Part shown: in pieces, positions 1-5,502 of the stretch
Numbering within the stretch: the first letter of the stretch is position 1
How the letters are laid out: every line of letters begins with the position of its first letter
Assembly: GCA_029939875.1 (NCBI GenBank)
Contig: JAOZSC010000203.1
Span: 1-5,574, forward strand
Direction: 5' to 3'
DNA length: 5,574 nucleotides
Source of the DNA: Desulfobacterales bacterium
Lineage (GTDB): Bacteria; Desulfobacterota; Desulfobacteria; Desulfobacterales; JAFDCJ01
Made by a program: the position numbers and the translations under genes
The notes under the pieces: model-generated
Database searches by the model: none
What the model was told of the DNA's origin: nothing
What the model saw: the letters and a program-made list of their open reading frames with translations, nothing else

Positions 1-7
1 GCCCCAA

Positions 8-28
8 GTCGTCAGTCGTCATTCATCA
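8..28. repeat. Short heptamer tandem array downstream of the CoA-transferase gene
   Basis: Three consecutive seven-base units can be read on the plus strand: GTCGTCA, GTCGTCA, TTCATCA, followed by a partial TTCC. They lie just after the stop codon of the CoA-transferase gene. The style resembles the short-unit arrays in the other gaps of this window, although the unit here is seven rather than eight bases. The array is cut by the window edge, so its length is unknown. The same bases could instead contain the start of a downstream beta-subunit gene (ATG at 22-20, minus strand), because family I CoA-transferase subunits are usually adjacent. Seven codons are too few to decide. Confidence 0.35.
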
Positions 29-34
29 TTCCAA

Positions 35-946
35 CTAGTATCCATAATCAGCCGCTTCCGAGAAAACGTGGTTTCTGATCGCCAGCGCTGCCATCCGTTC
101 TTCTCCCAGTATATCCAGGTAATCCTGGTGATTATGGACGGGGTCCACCCAGTGTTTTTTCCAGGCTGCATAAAGCTCAGGAGTTTTGCTTTCGTTGCGA
201 TAATCGATAAACATCTGATGATCCCGGTTGTAGTATCCTGCAACGGGGGAAGGATGCCCCCCGAAGGGGCGGTGTACCACGGCACTGACCCGAAAACCGG
301 GGGTGATAACACGATTGGGATCGCTGCTGATCACATCCGGGGAGACGATTTCTTCAGCGGTGATGATCACCCGGCGGCTGGCCAGGCAGGCATCCCGGCA
401 GACCCCAAGATTTCCCCACCCGTGAGCGTTGCCCTGTTCGTCACTGCGCTGAAGGTGAATGATGGCAACATCTGGATTGATGGCGGCCACCGCCGTTAAG
501 AGATCTCCGGTGAACGGGCATGTCGTTCGTTTCAAATTCGGGTTGGTTTTGAACAGGTCGCTGCCCAGGGCCGTGCGTGTCGGCATGAAAGGAACCCCCA
601 TAGCCCCGGCCCGCAGTGCCATCGCCAGCGTTAAATTGGAATGGTCTTCTATCTGCAGTTGACCCGATTCAATGCCCTGCCGAAAAGAATAACTCGAACC
701 GGTAACAACGTTTCCCACCCAGGCGGCCCGGATTTTACGAACGCATCCGGCACCGATGATCTGATCAAATAAAATATCGGAAATCGGACCGATCAAGGTG
801 AGATCACGCTTGCGCTGCCGGATCATCTCATGGGCAGCTGCAAACGGAATGAGGGATTCCAGCGCCAGGCCCATGGCAACTGAGCTACCGTCGGGGACAA
901 AATGGTCAATGGCTTCGGCCAGGGTGGACAACTTGGATTCAGGCAT
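35..946 (-). CDS. Family I CoA-transferase, alpha subunit (GctA/IpdA-like)
   Basis: This 303-residue protein matches the alpha subunit of two-subunit family I CoA-transferases, such as glutaconate CoA-transferase GctA and the mycobacterial ring-cleaving hydrolase subunit IpdA. Visible features are a GSSVAMG turn near residues 20-26, RAGAMGVPFMPTRTALGSD at 112-130, the PDVAIIHLQRSD-GNAHG block at 158-176 typical of the fold, ITAEEIV at 195-201, and PFGGHPSPVAGYYNRD at 227-242. Length is normal for the family. In these enzymes the catalytic glutamate sits in the beta subunit, so this chain alone should be inactive; a partner is expected downstream, outside the window. ATG 946 is chosen because AGGA (959-956) lies nine bases upstream; a TTG six bases earlier would be too close to it. 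The ATG overlaps by one base the TGA of the reading frame upstream, so translation is probably coupled. The protein is cytoplasmic. The acyl substrate cannot be told from sequence: glutaconate, a ring-degradation intermediate or another acyl-CoA are all possible. Confidence 0.85.
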   Translation of the reverse strand: MPESKLSTLAEAIDHFVPDGSSVAMGLALESLIPFAAAHEMIRQRKRDLTLIGPISDILFDQIIGAGCVRKIRAAWVGNVVTGSSYSFRQGIESGQLQIEDHSNLTLAMALRAGAMGVPFMPTRTALGSDLFKTNPNLKRTTCPFTGDLLTAVAAINPDVAIIHLQRSDEQGNAHGWGNLGVCRDACLASRRVIITAEEIVSPDVISSDPNRVITPGFRVSAVVHRPFGGHPSPVAGYYNRDHQMFIDYRNESKTPELYAAWKKHWVDPVHNHQDYLDILGEERMAALAIRNHVFSEAADYGY

Positions 947-1112
947 CAGCAATCGTCCTGTTCGCTCTGCTCGATGGATTTTTCAAATTCTTCGAAAAAC
1001 CGGTTTTGCGCACGAAGCACATGTCGAGCACTTCTTCGACGGTATCGGTGACATCGTTCTCGTCATCAACCACCAAAACGACCCTGTCCTTTAAAATATG
1101 GCGGGTATCCAT
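946..1112 (-). pseudogene. Remnant of a response-regulator (receiver) gene
   Basis: From ATG 1112 the frame reads a convincing receiver-domain start: LKDRVVLVVDDENDV (residues 7-21), with the hydrophobic first strand and the acidic pair D16-D17, then a first helix TDTVEEVLDMC. A receiver needs about 115-120 residues, with a phospho-acceptor aspartate near position 55 and a conserved lysine near 105. Here the frame stops after 57 residues (TGA at 941-939) and shows neither. In another frame, the bases from about 1016 to 946 encode an acidic helical end (VLRAQNRFFEEFEKSIEQ, then SEQDDC) with natural codon use, closed by a TGA that overlaps the ATG of the CoA-transferase gene. I infer an ancestral regulator gene with an internal out-of-frame deletion, which left both ends and the coupling signal. 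A genuine short 57-residue protein is possible but less likely. No phosphotransfer function can remain. Confidence 0.6.
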
Positions 1113-1120
1113 CGACGATT

Positions 1121-1126
1121 CTCCTT
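1121..1126 (-). promoter_or_regulatory. Ribosome binding site of the receiver remnant
   Basis: AAGGAG lies eight bases before ATG 1112 on the minus strand. It is a near-ideal Shine-Dalgarno sequence. Its survival means the first frame of the broken gene can still be translated, which may matter for loading ribosomes ahead of the coupled CoA-transferase gene. Confidence 0.6.
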
Positions 1127-1151
1127 TATCAGGCAGAGCAGGCTAATATCA

Positions 1152-1180
1152 GTGACCATACCATCGAAAAAAGCTATAAG
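1152..1180 (+). promoter_or_regulatory. Candidate sigma70-type promoter for the thioredoxin/HEAT gene
   Basis: GTGACC (1152-1157), a 17-base spacer and TATAAG (1175-1180) form a plausible promoter facing right, with four of six and five of six consensus matches. The expected start near 1187 leaves about 47 bases before ATG 1234. Its boxes interleave with those of the leftward promoter, so the two would compete for the same polymerase footprint. Confidence 0.35.
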
Positions 1181-1184
1181 TCAA
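1155..1184 (-). promoter_or_regulatory. Candidate sigma70-type promoter for the CoA-transferase operon
   Basis: On the minus strand TTGACT (1184-1179) is followed, after an 18-base spacer, by TATGGT (1160-1155). These match the consensus boxes at five and four of six positions. Transcription would begin near 1148 and give a leader of about 36 bases before ATG 1112, containing the ribosome binding site at 1126-1121. The call rests on motif match and placement only. Confidence 0.4.
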
Positions 1185-1233
1185 TGCCCATCAAAGTTGA
1201 TTTCGCCATCCATCTGTGATACTTTATCTGAAC

Positions 1234-2220
1234 ATGTTTACCCCGCTTGAAAAAAAGCAGATCCTCAAACTAAACGGGCTTCTGTCCCAGCCGCTTGCCA
1301 TCGTGTTCTACCACACTCAACATAAGGCTGATGTGCTGTTTAAGGACTATTGCAGCGCCTTGGCCCGGCTGGTACCTGCAATCCGGGTTACCGTTGAACA
1401 GGGGGCCCCTGATGAGCTGCCATCCATCCTTCTCACTGACAGGTTGCGCTACCAGGCGCTTCCATCCGGAAATGAACTGCCGCCGTTTCTGGAAGCCCTC
1501 AAGGCGGTGGGCGGCAGTGACTGGAACGGCTCGCAGTCGATGGCTGTAACCCGCCTGGCGCAAAACAGGCTGCCGGCTTCCCTGTCACTTTATATCGCAC
1601 CCTCCTGCACGTATTGCCCCCAGGTGGTCCGGCGCCTGCTGCCCTTGCCCCTGGAAAACAAACATCTGGAACTGACCGTTATGGACGGCACTCTTTTCCC
1701 CGAACCGGCAGCCGACGACGGCATTCAATCCGTACCCACGTTGCTGCTGGACAAGCAGTTTCGCTGGACCGGGTCCATACCGCTAAATGAAGTCATTGAA
1801 ATCATCAACACCCGTGAACCTGCATCGTTGGGATCTTCGTCTCTGGCAGCGATGATAAAAGAAGGGCAGGCTCAGCGCCTGGCGACCATGATGCTGGAGG
1901 ATGCCAAAATTTTTCCGGCCTTTTACGATCTGCTCACCCACAAGCAGTGGTCGCTTCGGCTGGGTGCCATGGTGGTGCTGGAAACCATTGCCGCGGAGAA
2001 CGGCGGTCTGGCTTCTGAGATGCTGCACCCGCTTCGGGAGCGTTTTGACGAGGTTTCCGACCAGATCAAAGGTGACATTCTTTACATGTTCGGAGAAATC
2101 GGGGATCCGCGGGCGACCGCCTGGCTGCAGACGGTTTTATCCGATAATTTTGATGAAGAAATCAAAGAAGCGGCCGAAGAGGCCCTGGAAAAGATCGGAT
2201 CCCCTCCCGATTTCAGTTGA
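1234..2220 (+). CDS. Double thioredoxin-fold protein with CxxC and a C-terminal HEAT-like region
   Basis: This 328-residue protein has three parts. Residues 1-105 look like a thioredoxin-like domain without a CxxC. Residues 115-198 form a second thioredoxin-like domain: strand LSLYIAP, then C125-T-Y-C128 at the start of a helix, and SVPT at 166-169, whose proline fits the conserved cis-proline. This tandem layout recalls protein disulfide oxidoreductases and the N-terminal domain of AhpF. Residues about 215-323 are helical and HEAT-like, with units around WSLRLGAMVVLETIAA and IKGDILYMFGEIGDPRA. No signal peptide or membrane segment is seen, so it is probably a cytoplasmic thiol-disulfide protein with a protein-binding tail; substrate and partner are unknown. 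Neither ATG 1234 nor GTG 1216, six codons upstream, has a clear ribosome binding site; ATG is preferred because the protein then begins like related thioredoxin-fold proteins. The gene stands alone, diverging from the CoA-transferase operon and converging on rplQ. Confidence 0.75.
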   Translation: MFTPLEKKQILKLNGLLSQPLAIVFYHTQHKADVLFKDYCSALARLVPAIRVTVEQGAPDELPSILLTDRLRYQALPSGNELPPFLEALKAVGGSDWNGSQSMAVTRLAQNRLPASLSLYIAPSCTYCPQVVRRLLPLPLENKHLELTVMDGTLFPEPAADDGIQSVPTLLLDKQFRWTGSIPLNEVIEIINTREPASLGSSSLAAMIKEGQAQRLATMMLEDAKIFPAFYDLLTHKQWSLRLGAMVVLETIAAENGGLASEMLHPLRERFDEVSDQIKGDILYMFGEIGDPRATAWLQTVLSDNFDEEIKEAAEEALEKIGSPPDFS

Positions 2221-2265
2221 AAACGGTAAAATGAGTTGTTTTCAATTTACAGGTTTTGGCGCATT

Positions 2266-2372
2266 GGGTCCAAGGGGCCAAGGATTCCAGGGGCCGAGGG
2301 ACCTAAAAGCGCTGATAAAATCTTTAGAAAAACAAAGCCCTTGAATCCTTGAACCCCTGACCCCCTGGACCC
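2266..2372. repeat. Inverted repeat built of degenerate octamers
   Basis: Left arm 2266-2305 splits into five eight-base units: GGGTCCAA, GGGGCCAA, then GGATTCCA, GGGGCCGA and GGGACCTA. Right arm 2341-2372 splits into four units whose reverse complements are GGGTCCAG, GGGGTCAG, GGGTTCAA and GGATTCAA. Aligning 2266-2301 with the reverse complement of 2337-2372 gives 26 identities in 36 positions. The loop between the arms (about 2306-2336) is AT-rich. The element fills the gap between the stop of the thioredoxin/HEAT gene and the shared terminator and has no believable coding content. Function is unknown; it could be a decaying mobile or repetitive intergenic sequence. Confidence 0.65.
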
Positions 2373-2378
2373 TCAAAT

Positions 2379-2412
2379 AAAAAAGCCCTGCCATAAATGG
2401 CAGGGCCTTTTT
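2379..2412. terminator. Bidirectional Rho-independent terminator between convergent genes
   Basis: GCCCTGCCA (2385-2393) pairs perfectly with TGGCAGGGC (2398-2406) around a four-base TAAA loop, a nine-pair GC-rich stem. On the plus strand it is followed by C and TTTTT (2408-2412). On the minus strand it is followed by six T residues (complement of 2384-2379) and a further T-rich stretch. It therefore suits both the ribosomal operon, whose last stop codon is about 33 bases away, and the gene arriving from the left. Confidence 0.92.
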
Positions 2413-2444
2413 GTTGGGTGTTAAATTAAAAACCAGTATTGATA

Positions 2445-3221
2445 TTATTTCTTATCCTCAGGGGCTTTTTTGGCAGCAGGCTTTTTCTTCTTGCTATCGG
2501 CGGTGTCCTCTTTTTTGGTGGCACCCTTGTCCTTCTTTTTAGGCTTATCTTCCTTACCGCTCTCTGCTGGCTTTGCTTTGGTGGTTTTTTTCTCAGCTGC
2601 GGTCTTGGTCACGGGCTTTTTTTCTTTTTCATCGCCGGCAGCTTTTTTCTTTGAAGCCGGCTTGGCAGCTGGCTTAACCGCATCATCCTTTGATTTCGCT
2701 TTGGTTTTCTTCCCGGAAGCTTTATCCACCTTTCCTTCAGCATCCTTCGGTTTTACGGATTTTGCCTTTTTTTCATCTGCGGTGGTCTTGCTGCCGGCTG
2801 CGGTTTTTTTAGGGGCTGCGCCAGCTTTCGATTTTTTCTTTTTGGCTTTCTTTTTTTTCGCCGGCGCCACTGCCACCAATTCTACCAGCGCCACGGGTGC
2901 GGCATCTCCCGGACGGCGACCCAGTTTTATAATACGAGTGTAGCCTCCGGATATCGCTCCAAATCGCTCGGCAGCTTGCGCGAAAAGCTTGTGGACAACG
3001 TCTTTTTCTCTTACGATGGCCAGCGCCTGCCGTCGGGCATGCAAATCGCCGCGTTTGGCCAGCGTGATCACATGGTCCGCCCAGCGTCTCAGCTCCTTGG
3101 CTTTTGCCCCGGTGGTCCGAATCCGCTCATGTTTCAGCAGCGAAGTCACCATGTTGCGAAACATGGCATTGCGGTGACTCGGGGTTCTATTCAGTTTCAG
3201 ACCGGCTTTGCGATGTCTCAT
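2445..3221 (-). CDS. rplQ: 50S ribosomal protein L17 with a long lysine-rich C-terminal tail
   Basis: Residues 1-118 are a complete L17: [20 protein letters not shown] at the start, [22 protein letters not shown] at about 28-49, GGYTRI at 92-97 and the closing strand PVALVELV. L17 sits near the peptide exit side of the large subunit, binds 23S rRNA and is needed for assembly. Most bacterial L17 proteins end near residue 120-130; this one continues to 258. The added 138 residues use only nine amino acids (A, K, S, G, P, T, D, E, V), are about 38 percent lysine (53 by my count), and contain no arginine, aromatic residue, leucine or isoleucine. It should be disordered and resembles histone H1-type tails ([11 protein letters not shown]). 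The reading frame is intact to a terminator, so the tail looks genuine. The gene starts eight bases after rpoA; AAGGAG inside the rpoA end, 13 bases upstream, may serve as its ribosome binding site through coupling. Confidence 0.96.
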   Translation of the reverse strand: MRHRKAGLKLNRTPSHRNAMFRNMVTSLLKHERIRTTGAKAKELRRWADHVITLAKRGDLHARRQALAIVREKDVVHKLFAQAAERFGAISGGYTRIIKLGRRPGDAAPVALVELVAVAPAKKKKAKKKKSKAGAAPKKTAAGSKTTADEKKAKSVKPKDAEGKVDKASGKKTKAKSKDDAVKPAAKPASKKKAAGDEKEKKPVTKTAAEKKTTKAKPAESGKEDKPKKKDKGATKKEDTADSKKKKPAAKKAPEDKK

Positions 3222-3229
3222 AGCCCTAT

Positions 3230-4249
3230 TTATTCTCCTTCCTCAGCATCTTCCTCGGGTGGTTCAAAACCTTCCAGTTTCATTCCGAGAGACAATCCCA
3301 TTTCGATCAGGACCTCTTTAATTTCGTTTAAAGACTTGCGACCAAAATTCTTTGTTTTCAGCATTTCAGCTTCCGTTTTGCTGACCAGTTGATAAATTTT
3401 GTTGATATCCGCATTCTTCAGGCAATTGGCACTGCGCACGGAAAGCTCAAGTTCCTCCACGCTACGATAAAGATTTTCATTGAAGCTTGGTTTTTGCTGG
3501 CCATCGTCCTTTTTTTCTGCCTGGGGCTCAACCTGTTCGTCAAAGTTAATAAAAAGCGACATCTGCTCTTTGAGTATCTTGGCCGCATATGCGACGGCGT
3601 CTTCTGGAAGAATGCTTCCATCAGTCCAAATTTCCATGGTAAACTTGTCATAATCCGTGCGCTGGCCCACACGTGCATTACCCACGGTGTAATTGACCCG
3701 TCTGATGGGTGAAAACACGGCATCGATGGGTATAGTGCCGGCAGGTGCCTCTTCGTCCTTATTGGCCTCGGCCAGGCAGTAGCCTTTGCCGATGTGAACT
3801 TTCATTTCCATTTTCAATACGGCCTTGCCCGACAAGCTAGCAATATGCTGCTTGGTATTGAGCACCTCGCATTTGCCGTCATCGCTGATGATATCCCCGG
3901 CGGTCACTTCCCCCTCACCACTGGCATCGATGCGCACGGTTTTGGGTTCTGGGTCGGAAACTTTAAAGCGGACCTGTTTCAAGTTCAGAATGATTTCGGA
4001 AACATCTTCAAGAACTCCCGGAATAACACTGAATTCATGCATGACGGCATCGAATTTCACCGAGACAATCGCCGCACCATACAATGAAGAAAGAATGATT
4101 CGCCGCAGGCAATTTCCAATGGTAATGCCAAATCCTCTTTCCAGGGGTTCACATACAAACTTGCCGTAAGATGGATTGCTGGTGACCTGAACCTTTTCTG
4201 GCTTTATCAGCTGTTGCCAGTTCATATACATAAGCTCGTCTGATGGCAT
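3230..4249 (-). CDS. rpoA: DNA-directed RNA polymerase subunit alpha
   Basis: The protein has 339 residues, slightly longer than the usual 330 or so. The N-terminal domain, which dimerises and scaffolds beta and beta', is marked by [20 protein letters not shown] at 34-53, VIPGVLEDV at 75-83 and the segment [22 protein letters not shown] at 181-202. An acidic, glutamine-rich linker spans about 238-255. The C-terminal domain follows: [12 protein letters not shown] at 268-279, in which R272 corresponds to E. coli R265 that contacts promoter UP elements and activators, then [14 protein letters not shown] at 301-314. The tail is acidic (PEEDAEEGE). A GTG 13 codons upstream keeps the frame open, but ATG 4249 is chosen because AGGAG lies eight bases before it and the N-terminus then matches the family. 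It lies between rpsD (97 bases upstream) and rplQ (8 bases downstream), the standard order. Confidence 0.97.
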   Translation of the reverse strand: MPSDELMYMNWQQLIKPEKVQVTSNPSYGKFVCEPLERGFGITIGNCLRRIILSSLYGAAIVSVKFDAVMHEFSVIPGVLEDVSEIILNLKQVRFKVSDPEPKTVRIDASGEGEVTAGDIISDDGKCEVLNTKQHIASLSGKAVLKMEMKVHIGKGYCLAEANKDEEAPAGTIPIDAVFSPIRRVNYTVGNARVGQRTDYDKFTMEIWTDGSILPEDAVAYAAKILKEQMSLFINFDEQVEPQAEKKDDGQQKPSFNENLYRSVEELELSVRSANCLKNADINKIYQLVSKTEAEMLKTKNFGRKSLNEIKEVLIEMGLSLGMKLEGFEPPEEDAEEGE

Positions 4250-4257
4250 CTTCTTTT

Positions 4258-4274
4258 CTCCTGATAATTTCAGG
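4258..4274 (-). promoter_or_regulatory. rpoA ribosome binding site partly inside a small hairpin
   Basis: On the minus strand AGGAG (4262-4258) lies eight bases before ATG 4249. It overlaps the 3' side of a perfect five-pair stem, CCTGA (4274-4270) with TCAGG (4264-4260), around the loop AATTA. The stem would cover the first bases of the binding site. The site clearly decides the start codon; a regulatory role for the weak stem is speculative. Confidence 0.5.
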
Positions 4275-4346
4275 TTTTCAAATTTCACTATCGCCAGGTG
4301 CGATCATCATACCTCGTTGTGAACCGGAAACGTCTGGTATCTGAGG

Positions 4347-4976
4347 CTACTTGGAGTAAAGCTCGACAATGAGCTGTTCCTGCATCGGCATGGTAAGATC
4401 GTCGCGTACCGGATACCCCTTGACGATTCCCTGCATTCCGTCTTTTTCCAGATCGAGCCACTGCGGAACTCCCCGACGAACCACGGCATCAAGAGAATCC
4501 AGGATTACCTGCATTTTTTTGCTTTTTTCCCGCAATCCCACCGTATCTCCGATTTTGATCATAAAAGACGGTATGTCGACTCTTTTGCCGTTGACCGTGA
4601 AGTGTCTGTGACGAACCAGCTGTCGTGCCTGAGCACGGGAACTGGCAAAACCCAGACGATAAATCACATTATCCAGCCTGCGCTCCAGCAACACCAGCAG
4701 GCTTGTGCCGGTGATGCCTTTCTGCCTGTCAGCCCGTAGAAAAAACAGATGAAACTGTTTTTCCGACAGGCCATACATGCGCTTGATTTTTTGCTTTTCC
4801 CGCAATTGAATTCCATAATCCGACATTTTGCGGCCACGGCGTTCTCCATGTTGACCGGGTGGGTACCCCCGTCGATCAAAAGCACACTTATCCGAATAGC
4901 AGCGATCGCCTTTGAGAAACAATTTTAAATTTTCCCGTCGACACTGTCGACAGACGGAATCTGTATATCGTGCCAA
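4347..4976 (-). CDS. rpsD: 30S ribosomal protein S4, zinc-cysteine (C+) type, TTG start
   Basis: This 209-residue protein is a full-length S4, a primary 16S rRNA binder that nucleates assembly of the small-subunit body; in E. coli it also represses its own operon. The N-terminus carries C9, C12, C26 and C31, the same positions as the zinc site of Thermus S4, whereas E. coli S4 has lost this site. PPGQHGERR (39-47) and LSDYG-like [13 protein letters not shown] (51-63) follow, then the S4 RNA-binding domain from about 98 to 150 ([20 protein letters not shown] through [10 protein letters not shown]), ending in the conserved [10 protein letters not shown]. The start codon is TTG: the family begins MARY, this is the only in-frame start that gives it, and AAGGGAGGA lies just upstream. 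The gene is separated from rpsK by an octamer repeat and from rpoA by 97 bases. Confidence 0.97.
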   Translation of the reverse strand: MARYTDSVCRQCRRENLKLFLKGDRCYSDKCAFDRRGYPPGQHGERRGRKMSDYGIQLREKQKIKRMYGLSEKQFHLFFLRADRQKGITGTSLLVLLERRLDNVIYRLGFASSRAQARQLVRHRHFTVNGKRVDIPSFMIKIGDTVGLREKSKKMQVILDSLDAVVRRGVPQWLDLEKDGMQGIVKGYPVRDDLTMPMQEQLIVELYSK

Positions 4977-4980
4977 ATCT

Positions 4981-4989
4981 TCCTCCCTT
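4981..4989 (-). promoter_or_regulatory. Strong ribosome binding site of rpsD
   Basis: AAGGGAGGA on the minus strand ends four bases before the TTG at 4976-4974, with the GGAGG core five bases away. The unusually complete anti-16S match probably compensates for the weak TTG start. It begins three bases after the 3' arm of the long hairpin in the rpsK-rpsD gap, so folding of that hairpin could influence access to it. Confidence 0.75.
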
Positions 4990-4990
4990 G

Positions 4991-5108
4991 GGTTTAATTG
5001 ATTAGTTGAATGGCTGATTAAGTAATGAGTTATGCAGATATTCCAAATTTACTATCTAACTGTTCAGCCAATCAACCAGCCAACCAATCAACTTATCAAC
5101 TCATCAAC
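4991..5108 (-). repeat. Octamer arrays forming a long hairpin between rpsK and rpsD
   Basis: In the mRNA sense, seven in-phase octamers run from 5108 to 5053, beginning four bases after the rpsK stop. The consensus is GTTGATTG, with exact copies at 5092-5085 and 5076-5069. A second set of octamers in reverse orientation occupies 5032-4993. Bases 5089-5064 pair with 5017-4992: 23 of 26 positions pair, four of them as G-U. The inner 13 bases, GTTGATTGGCTGA against TCAGCCATTCAAC, have a single mismatch. The loop is 46 bases. No T run follows, so it does not look like a terminator. It may be an mRNA processing or translation-control structure, or an inserted repetitive element tolerated in the operon. 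Confidence 0.65.
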
Positions 5109-5112
5109 CAAA

Positions 5113-5502
5113 TCATACTCTTCGTCTTTTCGGCGGCCGGCAGCCGTTGTGAGGAATAGGAGTGACATCCTTGATCATCACAACGTTGAAACCGGCAGCC
5201 TGCAATGCCCGCAGAGCTGACTCCCGTCCGGGGCCCGGCCCCTTGACATATACTTCCACGCTTCGCATGCCGTGTTCCATGGCCTTTTTGGCAGCATCTC
5301 CAGCAGCCAGCTGGGCAGCGAAAGGGGTACTCTTGCGTGACCCTTTAAATCCCTGAACCCCGGCACTGGACCAGGCGATGACATTTCCTGCCGCATCGGT
5401 TACACTGACGATGGTATTGTTAAACGTCGATTGAATATGAACGACGCCGTTGGCAATATTTTTCTTTATTTTCTTCTTGGTACGAATTTTCTTCTTCGCC
5501 AT
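5113..5502 (-). CDS. rpsK: 30S ribosomal protein S11
   Basis: The 129 residues are a normal-length S11, a component of the platform of the small subunit that contacts 16S rRNA and S7/S18 near the mRNA exit. The basic start [14 protein letters not shown] leads into [17 protein letters not shown] (20-36), [14 protein letters not shown] (51-64), [15 protein letters not shown] (86-100) and the hallmark ending [14 protein letters not shown]. The Asn-Gly at 119-120 matches the site in E. coli S11 that is known to convert to isoaspartate. ATG 5502 is supported by AGGA (5515-5512) nine bases upstream. In this cluster rpsM (S13) usually precedes rpsK, but no S13 ending is visible in the 72 bases that remain, so the upstream gap is at least that long. 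Confidence 0.98.
   Translation of the reverse strand: MAKKKIRTKKKIKKNIANGVVHIQSTFNNTIVSVTDAAGNVIAWSSAGVQGFKGSRKSTPFAAQLAAGDAAKKAMEHGMRSVEVYVKGPGPGRESALRALQAAGFNVVMIKDVTPIPHNGCRPPKRRRV

Noticed and set aside
1..22. Partial CoA-transferase beta-subunit gene starting at ATG 22
   Set aside because: Expected from gene context, but only seven codons are visible and they sit in a heptamer array, so it cannot be supported as a feature.
68..499. Plus-strand open frame of 143 codons across the CoA-transferase gene
   Set aside because: It is an antisense shadow of the conserved CoA-transferase coding sequence with no supporting start signal or recognisable protein.
947..952. TTG 952 as start of the CoA-transferase subunit
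   Set aside because: AGGA would be only three bases away; ATG 946 has correct spacing and the TGATG overlap.
1184..1219. Eleven-codon leader peptide frame (ATG 1184 to TGA 1219) overlapping the GTG at 1216
   Set aside because: It has no ribosome binding site, it would start at or before the predicted transcription start, and its codons show no attenuator-like bias.
2231..2344. Collagen-like Gly-Pro pattern in a plus-strand frame after the thioredoxin/HEAT gene
   Set aside because: The pattern arises from the GC-rich octamers of the inverted repeat, and the long frame that contains it mostly overlaps the real gene in another phase.
2470..2943. Plus-strand open frame of 157 codons, rich in Phe, Ala and Ser, resembling a membrane protein
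   Set aside because: It is the complement of the lysine-rich L17 tail: runs of AAA/AAG read backwards give Phe and Leu. It has no ribosome binding site and lies opposite a clear ribosomal gene.
4250..4288. GTG start adding 13 residues to rpoA
   Set aside because: There is no ribosome binding site before it, whereas AGGAG lies eight bases before ATG 4249, and the added residues do not match the family's N-terminus.
5053..5108. CRISPR-like array
   Set aside because: The units are eight bases, contiguous and without spacers, and no cas gene is present; it is a degenerate tandem repeat.
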